Below, piece after piece: positions 1 through 11,059 of a stretch of 64,000 nt of DNA. The stretch comes from Inia geoffrensis. Its lineage: Eukaryota > Chordata > Mammalia > Artiodactyla > Iniidae. Below the pieces are notes generated by a model. That model ran no database searches and had not been told where the DNA came from. It saw only the letters and a program-made list of their open reading frames with translations. The translations under genes and the position numbers were made by a program. Every line of letters starts with the position of its first letter. Position 1 is the stretch's first letter. Location: assembly GCA_036417435.1 (NCBI GenBank), contig CM070903.1:79415501-79479500 (forward strand), read 5' to 3'.

Positions 1-894
1 AAGCTTACAAAATTATTTCAAATTGCCTGTTACTGAAAACATTCGAGTTCTTTCCATCTCTCTCAGTCTCTCCCACTCTCTTATTTATGTCATTGTTTTT
101 GCTGGTTTTGGTTTTGCTTTGGCTCGAGCTACTTTGGAGTAAAACTGTTAACTTATTCATATATCCAAAAATTAATATAATATCAAAAAATCTACGTACA
201 GAATAATTCACTTCCTTTCTGAATACAGGCTGTAAACCTATCATGGTTTTGTGGATTTGGATATTGAATGAAATATGTTTCAGAAGCTAAATTAAGATAG
301 ACTCCAACAGAAAAAAAAAACAAACAACAACAACAGCGTGCCCAAGTGTCACTAACATGGCAAGTTCATAACCTCCTTTCACCCCCAACCATAGGTTACC
401 TGTACATTGGTGACATCAGAAGTTATCAAAGTTGTAAGATAATCTAAAGTCATTTCCAGAGCAATTTGACATCTCCTTTTGAGAAATTTTGGTTCAAACT
501 ATGTTTCATAAAAATATTTTATTTGTTGCTTCAGCCAGGATAGAAGGGAGAAGCTATTTAAAACTCGACATTCTCTTCCTTACTTAGCCTGAGAGTGTTT
601 AACATCTGTGAATTGTGAAATTCACAAATATGCTGGCCTGAGTCCCAGCCAATTCAAACAGCTTGTTCTACAAAATGGGAAATTTGAGGGAAGATCATTT
701 TACTAATTAATTATAGATTTGTTAATTGGAGTTAAAGTGTTTGGCTTTATTCCCTGCTATTAGCAAATACAGATGACCAGAGTATATAGAGTTCTTAAAT
801 TAAAAATACAATTTCCTTTGAGCATGGCCAAGTCCCATCAAGTGCCTGGCCTTTCCCATTTATAAAATGAGAGGTGAAATAACGGTCTCTAATA
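1..894. other. Non-coding stretch without a recognised element
   Basis: No gene or confident repeat was recognised. The only simple structure is a short A/AAC-rich patch at about 309-336. The short open frames have no recognisable domains and look like chance. The window opens with the hexamer AAGCTT. Confidence 0.6.
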
Positions 895-1060
895 CAGTGC
901 TTCTCAAATGTGGACGCACCTGCAAGTCACCTGGAAACTTTGTTAATGCAGATTCTAGTTCAGTAGGTCTGGGGTGAGGCCTGAGACTCTGCATTTCTCA
1001 CAAGCTCCCAGCTGCTGCTGGTGCTGCTGGTCCTTGCATCACACTTTGAGTAGCAAGACC
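895..1060. mobile_element. Non-autonomous hAT DNA transposon relic (MER5-like)
   Basis: It begins cagtgcttctcaaa and ends with a degenerate inverted partner (acactttgagtagcaag). The interior has the family signature of a region of 'cacctggaaactttgttaatgcag' type followed by 'ggtctggggtgaggcctgag'. These are short MITE-like hAT elements with no coding capacity. A second copy of the same type and orientation lies at 61985-62150. Family assignment is by eye. Confidence 0.65.
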
Positions 1061-1197
1061 TAGTGCTCTTTTCAGGCTTTTAATATACTTTTATATACTT
1101 CTAGGAAATAAGCAGTGCTCTTCCAAATATTTTAACTTACCAACAGAGGCTCTAGGCTCCCAGAGAAATTATTAGTTTGCAAACATTTTTACTATGC

Positions 1198-1412
1198 TTT
1201 TTTTTTTTTTTTTTTTTCCTGCGGCACGCGGGCCTCTCATTGTTGTGGCCTCTCCCGTTGCAGAGCACAGGCTCCGGACGCACAGGCCCAGCGGCCATGG
1301 CTCACAGGCCCAGTCGCTCCGCGGCATGTGGGATCTTCCCGGACCGGGGCACGAACCCGTGTCCCCTGCATCGGCAGGCGGACTCTCAACCACTGCGTCA
1401 CCAGGGAAGCCC
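1198..1412 (-). mobile_element. CHR-type tRNA-derived SINE
   Basis: Read on the minus strand it starts gggcttccctggtgacgcag, has a B-box-like gggttcgtgcc, and ends in an A-tail (the T-run from about 1198 on the plus strand). CHR SINEs are pol III transcripts moved by L1 proteins. The open frames on both strands here are readings through the SINE, not genes. No clean target-site duplication was found. Confidence 0.93.
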
Positions 1413-2135
1413 TAGCATGTTTTTAATTTCAAAAGTTTTATAGCCTAATTTATAAAAAAGACCATGTAAAATGTATGCCCTGACATCAATAGCTGTTATT
1501 TTTGAAAATCCTAAAATCATTAGGTAAGAGGGACAGATACTAAATGGTAAAAAATTATGTAAATAATTATGGAACATACTGGTTCCTACTGTATTGTGAA
1601 AATAAGTGCAGAGAGCTACCCTGACCAAGGGCAAAATGCAAACTCTCCAGGATTCAACAGCACACCCATGGCACACAACCACCCAGAACCTGGGAAAATA
1701 AGTGACAATTATACTATAATCACCATAATTGCCACTTACATTTATATTACAACCCTCTTCACCCAGGGGGGCTCAGCTTACTATACAAATGCATAAATTA
1801 TTTATTTACCGTGCAAGTTAGATGCTTTTCCAACACCTTAAGTCTTTTACGTAGATATTTTAATAGAATAAGTTACGCATTAGGCTGGGAGAAGGTAATT
1901 GCCTTTCTGACCATGACCTACATCTTTGAATGATGTTGTTTGTGAAGATTTTTGATTTGTAGGAAGAGGAGGAGAAAGTAAAGAGCTTAGGGAAACAGTA
2001 ACATTGAGGGCCTGGAACTCTGGACACAATGTAAGATAAAAGTACGCTTTTTCCTTTCAGCGCCTAGCAGCCAAGTATGTGCACTTTGCTAAATTCAGGT
2101 ATTCAAAACACAAACCCTTCTCATTTATATCCATG
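1413..2135. other. Non-coding stretch without a recognised element
   Basis: AT-rich unique-looking DNA. Two open frames of 75-94 codons occur on opposite strands but show no domain, splice context or composition that would mark them as exons. Confidence 0.5.
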
Positions 2136-2139
2136 TGAA

Positions 2140-2515
2140 TTACTTCTTAATTGCTCTCCTTTATGCACTCTATCCACTGGGTGACATACTTTTCTGTTTT
2201 GTCCCCCACCTTGGATCATATTTTGTCTTCCATCCAGAATGTTTTTAAACCCCATGTGCATATATCTCACAAACACTTCACAGAACAGGAAGCCTTTCTC
2301 ATCCCTCTAGGTAAAAGGAAGCTACCCTACCTCTAATGTCTTAAATCATGATATTTTCACTTGTGAAAGAGCACCTGCTACTTTCTTCCTGGATTTGAGC
2401 TATTTTTGCATGACCCATCTCCTGTACTGGACCGTGAACAACTTGAGGGTGGGTTTGCTATCTGATTCATCTCTGTATCTCCAGGGACTAGCAAAATACG
2501 GTCTAGTGGACAAAA
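2140..2515 (+). repeat. L2 LINE 3' region (ancient)
   Basis: The segment at 2380-2515 follows the L2 3'-end pattern (clotting of 'ctgtactggaccgtgaacaacttgag', 'catctctgtatctccag', then the tail of the 'cctagcacagtgcctgg' block). The upstream 2140-2335 part is compatible with the preceding L2 segment but weaker. It contains no open reading frame of use. It ends shortly before the SINE at 2550. Confidence 0.5.
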
Positions 2516-2549
2516 AAACATGTTTATATTTTTGCAAAAACACATCTAG

Positions 2550-2764
2550 GGGCTTCCCTGGTGGCGCAGTTGTTGAGAGTCCGCCTGCCAATGCAACGGA
2601 CACGGGTTCGTGCACCGGTCCGGGAGGATCCCACATGCCGTGGAGCAGCTGGGCCCGTGAGCCATGGCCGCTGAGCCTGCGCGTCCAGAGCCTGTGCTCC
2701 GCAACGGGAGAGGCCGCGGTGGTGAGAGGCCCGTGTACCACAAAAAAAAAAAAAAAAAAAAAAA
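2550..2764 (+). mobile_element. CHR-type tRNA-derived SINE
   Basis: Complete head and body from ggggcttccctggtggcgcag to a long A-tail ending about 2765. Near-identical flanks (aaacacatcta at 2538-2548; aaacatatcta just after the tail) form an imperfect target-site duplication, as expected for L1-mediated insertion. The 127-codon plus-strand frame and the minus-strand frames across it are SINE readings. Confidence 0.94.
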
Positions 2765-2821
2765 ACAAACATATCTAATAATTATTATAAGTGGTTAAAA
2801 AAGTACTTCCATGAAACACTT

Positions 2822-3480
2822 GACTTTTTAGAATCAACTTTATTGAGGTATAATTTACATACAATGAAAATCACTAATTCTACCGTTCCATTTGAGGAAT
2901 TTTGACATATTATATACCATGTAGTCTTTACCACAAACAAGACATAGAATATTTCATTACCCCCCAAATCCCCTCATTTCCATTACCTTAAAAGCTCCCC
3001 TTTGTGGTTAATCCTTCTTCACCACTGACCCTAAACAATCACTTTCTTGTTTTTTTTGTCATTATGTATCAGACGTATGTTTTCTAGAGCAACATTATCC
3101 AATCGACCTTTCTGTGATGAAGGGAATAGTCGACATCTGCACTGTCTGACATGGTAGCCACTAACCACATATGGCTAATGTGACTGAGAAACTGCATTTT
3201 AATTTTTATTTAATTTTAATCAACTTGTATTTAAAAAGCCACATGTGGCTAGTGGTTACCATGCTGGACTTCACAATGCTAGAATGTCACATAAATGGAG
3301 GCACATGGCATGCATTCTGTGTCTAGTAGGTTCTTTCATTCAACATATTGTTTTTGAGATACATCCATATAGTTATGTATGTCAGTAACTGGTTCTTTTT
3401 TGTGGCTGTTGAACATGTGGATTGCTCCTTTTTTTTTTCATTATTAAGAACAAATTCTGGTCTCATATCCTCAATTATGG
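2822..3480 (-). repeat. Old L1 3' end, minus strand, split by a hAT element
   Basis: The plus strand reads as the reverse of a mammalian L1 3' region: 'tttattgaggtataatttacatac' at the left, then the block around 'gaatgtcacataaatgga' and 'tgagatacatccatatag' after the insertion at 3086-3286. 5' truncated and highly diverged; no ORF2 reading remains. Confidence 0.7.
3086..3286. mobile_element. Palindromic non-autonomous hAT-like DNA transposon
   Basis: The ends are inverted relative to each other, and the inner arms tagccactaaccacatatgg and ccacatgtggctagtggtta are nearly perfect inverted complements around an AT-rich centre. It sits inside the old L1 3' end at 2822-3480, whose sequence resumes after it, so it inserted later than that L1. 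The short repeated ctag at both junctions may be part of the 8-bp duplication typical of hAT elements. Confidence 0.7.
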
Positions 3481-3624
3481 CCCAAAGCAGAAGTCCAATA
3501 GACTTTTTAAGAGCTCAATAATGACTCATTCCATTGAGTCCCTTAATGATGTGGAATAGTTCATTCCTTCCAAGGCTGCTGTAGCTCTAGAGAAGGCAGC
3601 AGATGTAGAGAGAAACTGACTAAC

Positions 3625-3725
3625 CTGGGTTTAGTTTGGGCTCTGGTCCCAACTTCCTCCCTGACTTTAGGCAAGCAGCCTACTGTCTTTGGGCCTTATA
3701 TTCTTGAGCTTTAAGAGGAAGGATG
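3625..3725 (+). repeat. MIR SINE relic (probable)
   Basis: A weak match to the MIR core: 'aacctgggttta...ctctggtcccaacttcctccctgactttaggcaag' followed by a degenerate 'cttgagctttaagagg'. Ancient, no coding content. Confidence 0.4.
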
Positions 3726-5164
3726 TACCAGTGAGGATTCCTTTGTTATTAGCAATGGAAACTAACTCCTGCTAAGTAAAACTAAAAATATAAAAATAGA
3801 TTAAAATATGAAAATTCACAGACTGGAAGAGAAAGTTGAAAAACAAGATTTGGGAAAAGGCTGGAACCACAATAGCTTCAGAGATCTAAGTAACAGGAAT
3901 GAATAGAGTCATTTCATAGTGCCACCATAGCAATAAGTCAGACCCAACAGGTTTTTGTTTTTTGTTTTTTTAAACTTGAGTCACTTACCTTAAGATTCAA
4001 ATTCTCAGAAGGAAGATGTCATGTTAGGCCAGGAGAAACCTGAATGCCTTGATTGATAGCCCTACCAAGACCGGAGCAAAGAGAGTTTCTGAGAGAAAAT
4101 AGAGGTTCTATTAAGCAAGGAAAGGGCAATAGGTTCAGGGCAACAGAAAACAACAGATGCCACCACGAGGGGCTTAAAGTGGATGATCTCTCACATTCCT
4201 TAGAGCTCTGGCTGTCTGTGGCTGTGTGACTGGAGGAGCTGAATTTCTTGTCAGGGTAACTGGACCTCAGGTCCTCTCTTCTCCAAGTCATCCTGACCTG
4301 CCCCTCTTTTATAATATGGGGATAAGGAGAGAACTTTCTAGCATAAGAGGTGGCCGAGTAAATTCATCGAGTGTCACCCAAATCAAAGGGACTGAAGAGT
4401 TTGATGATTTTTAGTTTTAAAACACTTTTTTGGACATAACTTCAGTTCAACTCCACGATCTCTGTTTCATAGAAATAGAAACCAGGTTCTGTTTTTGGGG
4501 GGATCCTACCAACCCTCCCAGCTTTATGCTCTATTAATATAATATTTGCTGAAGTAGGAGTAAAGCTGGGCCAAGAATTTAAGTGTACTGGATTAGGGTC
4601 AAATGACCCTAATCATTGTATTTCATTTTCATTTTATTTATTTTCATTTTATATCAGTGAAAAAGCAAGTGCATTGCAAGCTTAGCCATGTTCTTCTAAT
4701 TTGACCTCCACCTTCTTACAGGTCACCAGAATTCATCAAATAGAAAAAAAGTGCATAAAGCTTATGTCTCAGAGTCTACTGAGAAGAAAGAAGATGCTTT
4801 AGAGAAGTGTCTGAGGAAAGGGACACTTTTCTAATCAGAGGGCATGCAAGGAAACACAGAGGCCAATTGGGGAGGGAGGAGGTTGGCAGTGTCCCTAACA
4901 GACAAACCCGATACCCTCCAAGTCACACCCAGTGTTCCACAGCAATGTGGGTGGGCTTCTTTTCCAGACATCCCTGAACAGCTGTATGGGGGCTGCTCCT
5001 GACTCCCACCCCTCCTTTGCTCACTGCCCACGTGAGAGAGAGATAAATAAGGGGACACAGGAAGTCCTTATTTGGCATTTTGCATTTTTTTTTCCTGAAC
5101 CATTTGTCAGATGCAGATATGGTGCACCTTGACTCTAAATGTCTTGGTGCACATTTTCTAAAAT
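3726..5164. other. Non-coding stretch, no gene recognised
   Basis: Mixed-composition unique-looking DNA. Several 60-90 codon frames on both strands overlap one another; none has a recognisable motif. No promoter, RNA gene or confident repeat was identified. Confidence 0.5.
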
Positions 5165-5395
5165 GAGACAATCTCTTATATGATCACAGTTCAGTTAAAA
5201 AATGAGGAAATTAACACTGATAAAATGCGATTACTTTCTGTACATACCTTATTCAGATTTTGCCAATTGTCCCAATGACATTTTTTTATAGCAACAGAAA
5301 ATTCTGGATCCTACATTGCATTCCATTTTTCTGTTTCTTTAGTCTTTAGTAATCAGGAACAGTTCCTCAGTCATTGTGCTTCATGACAGATTTTT

Positions 5396-6047
5396 GTTTT
5401 TAATTGAAGTATAGTTGATTTACAATGTTGTGTTAGTTTCTGGTGTATAGCAAAGTGATTCAGTTATATATATATACACATATATATGAAGAAGAATATA
5501 TATGTATATTTTCATATTCTTTTCCATTATGGTTTATTACAGGAGATTGAATATAGTTCCCTGTGCTACACAGTAGGACCTTGTTCTTTTTTTTAAAATA
5601 AATGTATTTATTTTTTCATTTATTTGTTTTTATTTATTTATTTTAGGCTGCATTGGGCCTTTGTTGCTGCGCACGGACTTTCTCTAGTTGCTGCGAGCAG
5701 GGGATACTCTTTGTTGTGGTGCGTGGGCTTCTCATTCCACTGGCTTCCCTTGTTGGGGAGCACGGGCTCTAGGCACACGGGCTTCAGTAGTTGTGGCACG
5801 CGGTCTCAGTAGTTGTGGTGCACGGACTTAGTTGCTCCGCAGCATGTAAGATCTTCCCAGACCAGAGATTGAAACCGTGTCCCCTGCTTTGGAAGGTAGA
5901 TTCTTAACCACTGCACCACCAGGGAAGTCCCAGGACCTTGTCCTTTATCCATCCTATATAGAATAATTTGCATCTGCTAATCCCAAACCCCTAATCCAAC
6001 CCTCTCTTGCCTCCCACCTTTCCCTGGCAAACGCAAGTCTTTACGGC
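5396..6047 (-). mobile_element. 5'-truncated L1 3' end, minus strand, with nested SINE
   Basis: The plus strand begins with a T-rich end, then 'taattgaagtatagttgatttacaatg' type sequence and 'gaatatagttccctgtgctaca', the reverse of the artiodactyl/cetacean L1 3'UTR. It is flanked by catgacagattttt (5382-5395) and catgacagatattttt (6048-6062), an imperfect target-site duplication. A SINE at 5588-5931 interrupts it. A short ATATATAC-type run lies at 5466-5490. Confidence 0.85.
5588..5931 (-). mobile_element. Longer CHR-type SINE nested in L1
   Basis: Minus-strand copy of a longer CHR subtype, with a body of 'gcacgggctctaggcac' and 'ttgctccgcagcatgt' type units not present in the roughly 200-bp copies elsewhere. 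The direct repeats aggaccttgttct (5575-5587) and aggaccttgtcct (5932-5944) differ at one position and mark the insertion. It is the innermost layer of the nest. Confidence 0.92.
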
Positions 6048-6265
6048 ATGACAGATATTTTTGAAGCATGCAAACCAGTTATTTTGTAGAATGTAACTTA
6101 GTTTAGGTTTGACTGATGTTTCCTCATGATTAGATTGAGTTCTCTACTTTTGGCAGAAACATCTGTGATTCTGTGATATTGTGTACATCTCAGTGCATCA
6201 TATCAGGAATTGCTCAGTTTTTAAAGCCCATTGAAGGGTTTTCTCCAAGCCTCATTTCAGGCACA

Positions 6266-7105
6266 GATTTACTGTGAACCTAAGAAAGTTTGAATGTCAA
6301 GACCTCTTACTTACATAGATAGTCCCTTCTAAGGTTCTAGGAAATATCTTAGTAATATGTATACATGGCCATTATGTTTCTGTAAAATATACAAATGTGA
6401 GATATTTTAAATACAGTCTTCTAATATTACTATCTCTCTCTACTCCAATTTCCCCTTCATCACCATTCATCTCACATAGAGTGGTGATAGAGAGGCCGTG
6501 GGATTTCTAAGATCCAAGTAAGGGCAAGTTGAATAGAGGATACTTTTAGTTTGGGTTGGGGGAATACATTAATGTGGTCTGTAGCTGGGTTTGGGTAGAG
6601 TTAAAGTATTGCTACTCATCCTGGTATAGGAATGGCTTCCAAGTATATACTCCTCCTGCCCATGACACTAGGCATGGTGTCACTGAAGACCCAGGCTGGA
6701 GGACACATCACAGTATGCGTGTCCCCAACAATAACTGCCATGGAAAATGTGTGACTAGTGGAGGAGAGTTGGAACTGCACAGAGACTGAAACTTCTCTGT
6801 GGAAAATTTTCCTCCTTTTATCAGGCATACAAACTTGTAAGCAGAGGAATCAATATCAAAACCAGATTTTCCCTATTATTCAGCATATACAATTATAAAT
6901 GCCCCATACATTATTTGGTCTTTATGATGGAAGTTGCATTAAATAGTACTTATCCTTATACTGTGTGTGTTTGTAGGAACACAAATGTCTGGCAGTGCTG
7001 TAAACAGCAAGTGTGTCTGTTAATTCTTATATTGGGGCTGCAGAAGATAAGGCTGAATATATGATGTTAAGATTCTGTCCAACCCTGAGAGTCCATGACT
7101 ATAAA
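6266..7105. other. Non-coding stretch, no gene recognised
   Basis: Unique-looking DNA. Open frames of about 70-77 codons on opposite strands at 6556-6828 overlap each other and have no recognisable domains. Nothing else could be supported. Confidence 0.5.
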
Positions 7106-7115
7106 CTTGTAGGCT

Positions 7116-7222
7116 CGGGAGTTCCCTGGTGGTCCAGTGGTCAGGACTCGGCACTTTCACTGCCCTGCAGTGGCCCAGGTTTAATCCTTGGTCGAGGAAC
7201 TAAACTCCCACAAGCTTCGTGG
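7116..7222 (+). mobile_element. Short tail-less CHR-1-like SINE
   Basis: Starts cgggagttccctggtggtcc and carries the tRNA-like part with 'ggcccaggtttaatccttgg' as a degraded B box. It stops after about 107 bp with no A-tail, directly against a perfect 10-bp direct repeat cttgtaggct (7106-7115 and 7223-7232). This is a different subtype from the roughly 200-bp copies. Confidence 0.8.
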
Positions 7223-7247
7223 CTTGTAGGCTACATTTATAGACAGT

Positions 7248-7292
7248 CCATCTATCTATCGTCTATCTATCTGTTTATCTATCTATCCATCT
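7248..7292. repeat. (ATCT)n microsatellite
   Basis: Imperfect tetranucleotide run of tctatctatcgtctatctat type, just downstream of the short SINE. It could be derived from a degraded SINE tail. Confidence 0.85.
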
Positions 7293-7370
7293 ACATGAAA
7301 TCACTTTGTTCCAGAGTGATTTGAGGTAGCTTATAAAATACACAGAAGAATATTTAAAAATACATATGCA

Positions 7371-7610
7371 GGGCTTCCCTGGTGGCGTAGTGGTTGAGAG
7401 GCCGTCTGCCGATGCAGGGGACACGGGTTCGTGCCCCGGTCTGGGAAGATCCCACATGCTGTAGAGCGGCTGGGCCCGTGAGCCATGGCCGCTGAGCCTG
7501 TGCGTCCGGAGCCTGTGCTCCGCAACGGGAGGGGGCACAGCAGTGAGAGGTCTGTGTACCGCAAAAAAAAAAAAGTAATAAAATAAAATTAAAAATTAAA
7601 AAAAAAAAAA
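7371..7610 (+). mobile_element. CHR-type SINE with exact target-site duplication
   Basis: Full head and body from gggcttccctggtggcgtag, then an A-rich tail with a taataaaataaaatt patch up to 7610. The flanks catatgcaggg repeat at 7363-7373 and 7611-7621. Plus- and minus-strand frames of 77-87 codons here are SINE readings. Confidence 0.94.
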
Positions 7611-7618
7611 CATATGCA

Positions 7619-7815
7619 GGGTAACCAGGGGCTGAGAGGAGGAAATGAGGAGTTGTTGTTTAACGGGTACAGTTTCAGTTTTGCAAGATGAAAAAGTTCA
7701 GGGGAGTCATTGCACAACAATGTGAATATACCTAATGCTGTTGAACTGTACACTTAAAAATGGCTATGCTGGTAAATTTTATGTTATGTGGTTTTTACCA
7801 CATTTAAAAAGTTTA
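7619..7815 (+). repeat. Old L1 3' end fragment, plus strand
   Basis: Matches the common L1 3' pattern: 'taaccaggggctgagaggagg', 'tttaacgggtacag', 'aactgtacacttaaaaatgg', ending in an A-rich stretch. Strongly 5' truncated and without coding capacity. Confidence 0.75.
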
Positions 7816-8265
7816 AAAAATTAAATACGTAGGTAAATGATAAAATCAATAACCAGTATAAACATCAAGAGAAAGAAAAATAGGAGGAAACCAAGGACAA
7901 TATTTGCCCACAAAATGTATTACATGATGTTCTACACTTGTGCTAAAGGGCCATTTATTTTTCTGTGAACTTCTAAGCAACCAATTACTTATATGAATTT
8001 TTTTTTTTATCCACAATAATTGCTTAGGCTCTTGTTACACACAGCACATCATAGGTACAAAATATGTATTTGTTAAAAGAATGAGGGAAAAAGATAACAT
8101 ATAAAATAAATTGACCTTCAGCTTCTAGACTCTGAATCTAATGCATTTGTTTGATTGCTTATTACAAATAAATGACAAGGGGTGATATTGTAATGAGACC
8201 TGAATTTCTAGTGGTTTCCAGTATAATTCTCTCGCAAGACTCTATGGTACTTACTCACTGATTTG
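7816..8265. other. AT-rich non-coding stretch
   Basis: No gene, RNA or confident repeat was recognised. Confidence 0.5.
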
Positions 8266-8269
8266 ATGT

Positions 8270-8400
8270 TTGATTAATAGATTCAACATGCATATTCCTT
8301 AAAGTCTTCCTCTGTGTGCCTGTCAGCGTCCTGGGAGCTGTGGGCATAAAGTAGAGCAATGAGATCCAGTCTCTGGCCTCCTGTAGAGTTGAGAACGATC
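8270..8400 (-). repeat. L2 LINE 3' end relic (probable)
   Basis: The reverse of the L2 3' end is suggested by 'cttcctctgtgtgcctgtcagcg', 'tgggagctgtgggcataaag' and the following 'ctctggcctcctgtagagtt'. Highly diverged. Confidence 0.4.
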
Positions 8401-9054
8401 CTCTTTGCCTTTTTGCATCTTACGCTTCACAGATTAAAAAACAAAAGACTTTTGCAGAGCTGTGTCCCTGAGTTGCCGATGACCTACTTGCTCGCTGAGG
8501 TATGTGGTGCCTGATTAAATTGATGAGATAAGAATATGTTTACTAGAATTCATGAAACATGTGTGTAGGTGGGAGAGGGTAGAATGTAGCATTCTTATTT
8601 ACTTTCCTGAGGTTTGAGTCCAAGGGAGACAGCTGTGGCCGAACCTTCCCTCAGACACACATTCAGAAATGTGTGCCTTATTTTTTGAATCCTGATTATC
8701 AGGAAACCACAAAAGCCATCCTTTGTGGAAGGAAGAGGAGTGGGTGTGGGCCAAGAAAAAAAAGATCCGATCTGTATATACTAGTGATGACCAAAAACTA
8801 TGGTGTGATGATTTCCTAAACGACCGGCTGCTTTTCTGGTATGTAGCTTTGTGAGATATACTGTTTTCCAATGGAGCACAGCTCCCAGCAGAGGAACTAG
8901 GAGACATTTAATAAATGCCTTTTTTTAAAAAAATTAAGCTATACTCAAAGTTAAAAAGGAATTTAGTGATCATTTGCTTTGAAAAACACCCCAGCAAATG
9001 ACTTAAAAATAACAAGCATGTGCATAGTGATTTAAATTTCACAGAACATTTTCA
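8401..9054. other. Non-coding stretch, no gene recognised
   Basis: A 102-codon minus-strand frame at 8599-8907 is serine-rich and low in complexity and has no recognisable domain or splice context. I treat it as a chance frame. Confidence 0.5.
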
Positions 9055-9345
9055 TAGAAGTTATCTCATCAGTCTCCCAAAAGCCATGTAGATGTATTAA
9101 TACTAGGACAAGTGGTGTCATTTCCTCCATCGTATGCATGAGGAAGCTAAGACTCAGGCAGCTTAACAAACAAACTCATAGTCACACAATCACATAAACA
9201 TCAGTGGCAGCGGACCCAGCTTCACTTACTCCCAGACATTAGTCCATTTACTCAATAAAATAACATGAATTAAATGCCTATGGTATGCCTTGTATTGTGC
9301 AGGATGCTGGGAAAATAAAGGTAAATATAAACTGTATCTTCTTTC
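9055..9345 (-). repeat. MIR relic followed by L2 relic
   Basis: 9055-9245 reads as a reversed MIR ('atgaggaagctaagactcag', 'cacacaatcacataaacatcagtggcagcgga'). 9250-9345 has the reversed L2 pattern ('taaatgcctatggtatgcc', 'gtgcaggatgctgggaaaataa'). Both are ancient. Confidence 0.55.
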
Positions 9346-11055
9346 CTTACAGCACCTCTACAAACCCAAAATTTTTATAGTGTTTGGCATTTATTAAATA
9401 TCTCATGTCCATTATCTATCTATTAATAGATAACCAATACAAACTCTAGGAATTAGTCAAGTTAGGTCTTATTATCTCTAGATAGTTAGTGACTCTGCAT
9501 TCATCACTCAGCCAGGTAGTAGTAGAATCATGATTGAAACTCAGGTAAACCTGTTTGCCTGAAAATATCACCGTAATTTTGACAGCCCACTCCCCTGCCA
9601 AAAGATCCAGAATGCATTGTGTATATTCTTATGTCTTGGAGGGCTATGCAATGTCTCTAGCACATGTCTTTTTGTGACTTTTTCCTGGGCCAGTCAGCCT
9701 GTGATAACATAAGCACCACAAATGCCAACTCCTAAAGGAAGGCTTGAGTTCATGACGAGCACCCACATTTGGGCTGGGAGTCAAGAATGTTATCTCTGCT
9801 TATTTTGAAATCTGGGTTGTGCACACTGTTTAAGCATGTGGGAGTGGATGCACTGATCAAATGCTTCGTGGGATGGAAGTGATTCTCAGGGTATCCTTAC
9901 AGGGGAATCCACATGGGATGACCCTTGAATGGGTCTTGTTTACAGAAACATCTCTGTGCCAAGTTTCTAAGGAGTAAATTTAAAGCACAACCTTGGAGGA
10001 ATAACATCAGTCTGAAAACACAACTACTCTTGGCTGCCCTTGGGTAGGTAACATATTGTCCTGCTACTCAGCCACTGATCCATTTAGACCCTCTGGATCC
10101 CTACTCAGTATCACTTATGTTATACTTCTGAAGAGAGTAAATAATTTTCCCCATGGGCCTGAATGATCATTTTTGTTAGAATAATGATTGTGAGGCATAT
10201 ATTTTCAAAGTAAAAATCATCTTTCTTTTTCAGATTGTGAGATCCTCATAAAGAGAAATTTGTGGGGAGAGGAAAGAGAGAGAGCCACAAGATATAGTGA
10301 TGATATTTATACAGAGACATATGTATGTTGATATGTATAATATAGTATAGAGTATAGTATAGAGTATTTATTAGACTACATTCTCCTCTAATTTGCTTAT
10401 TTTCCTCCTAATAATCAAGACAAAATATCAAGGCAAAATTATTTAAAAAGTAAATTTTAAAAGCCCTTTAATAGAAGAAATAAAACAATGTAGGCAATGT
10501 ATTCTCATGGTGTGGGAAAATTTATATGGACCCTATCACAAAGGCAAAACAAGGAAAGGAAGTTAATAAACTCTTAACAGTTATTATTTCTGAGTGGATG
10601 GGGTTATGGAGTGAAGAAAATATTTTCTTGCCGATACCTTTTTGTAGTTTTCAAATTTTGTACAGTGAAAATACTACATTTTGATACTCAAAAGAATAAA
10701 ATAAAAACCCACCATAAATAACCACTAAAAATACCTTCCTGTAGAATTTGTCTCTGGAAGGTGTGCACAATAAGAGGGTGACACAAATTATTCCAGGACG
10801 AATGGGTGTCAAAGAATGAGTCTCAATTTCCTGATGGATTTGTTTCTATGTGGAGAATTTCTACTAAGAAATGGGAAATAAATGCTCACTCTGATCTGAA
10901 ATATGCTTAGAAGTGTGGCATTCGAGGTTGAACGGAACTCAGAGAGTTTACGTGGGTTGGCGGATGAGGGTGGAATGTGTGGCCCAGGGTCACCAAGCCA
11001 GGGTGCAGTGTTTCACAATGAGTTCTGTCCATTGCTAACCACTGGCTCAAAAGGG
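9346..11055. other. Non-coding stretch, no gene recognised
   Basis: A further weak MIR-like piece may lie near 9380-9560. A short (TATAG)n-like run is at 10337-10372. The segment at 10490-10715 ('gtagttttcaaattttgtacagtg') resembles the end of an old retroelement, but I cannot name it. No coding sequence was supported. Confidence 0.45.
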
Positions 11056-11059
11056 AAAA

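Larger units (their letters stand above)
5165..6265 (-). repeat. Ancient L1 3' end, minus strand, split by a younger L1
   Basis: Two pieces (5165-5395 and 6048-6265) together read as the reverse of an old L1 3' region: left piece with 'attcagattttgccaattgtccc', right piece with 'gttattttgtagaatgtaac' and 'gatgtttcctcatgattagattgag'. The sequence between them, 5396-6047, is a later insertion flanked by the duplicated catgacagat-ttttt site. Confidence 0.7.

Noticed and set aside
1172..1443. Overlapping 73-94 codon frames on both strands, with relatives at 2400-2778, 7275-7564, 21670-22039, 31430-31745, 32563-32891 and 37280-37628 that look like a protein family
   Set aside because: All are readings through CHR SINE copies; the 'family' similarity is the SINE itself, on both strands and in several frames.
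2550..2640. Possible tRNA gene (A- and B-box-like sequence)
   Set aside because: The tRNA similarity belongs to the SINE head; no cloverleaf with a sensible anticodon stem could be drawn, and an A-tail follows.
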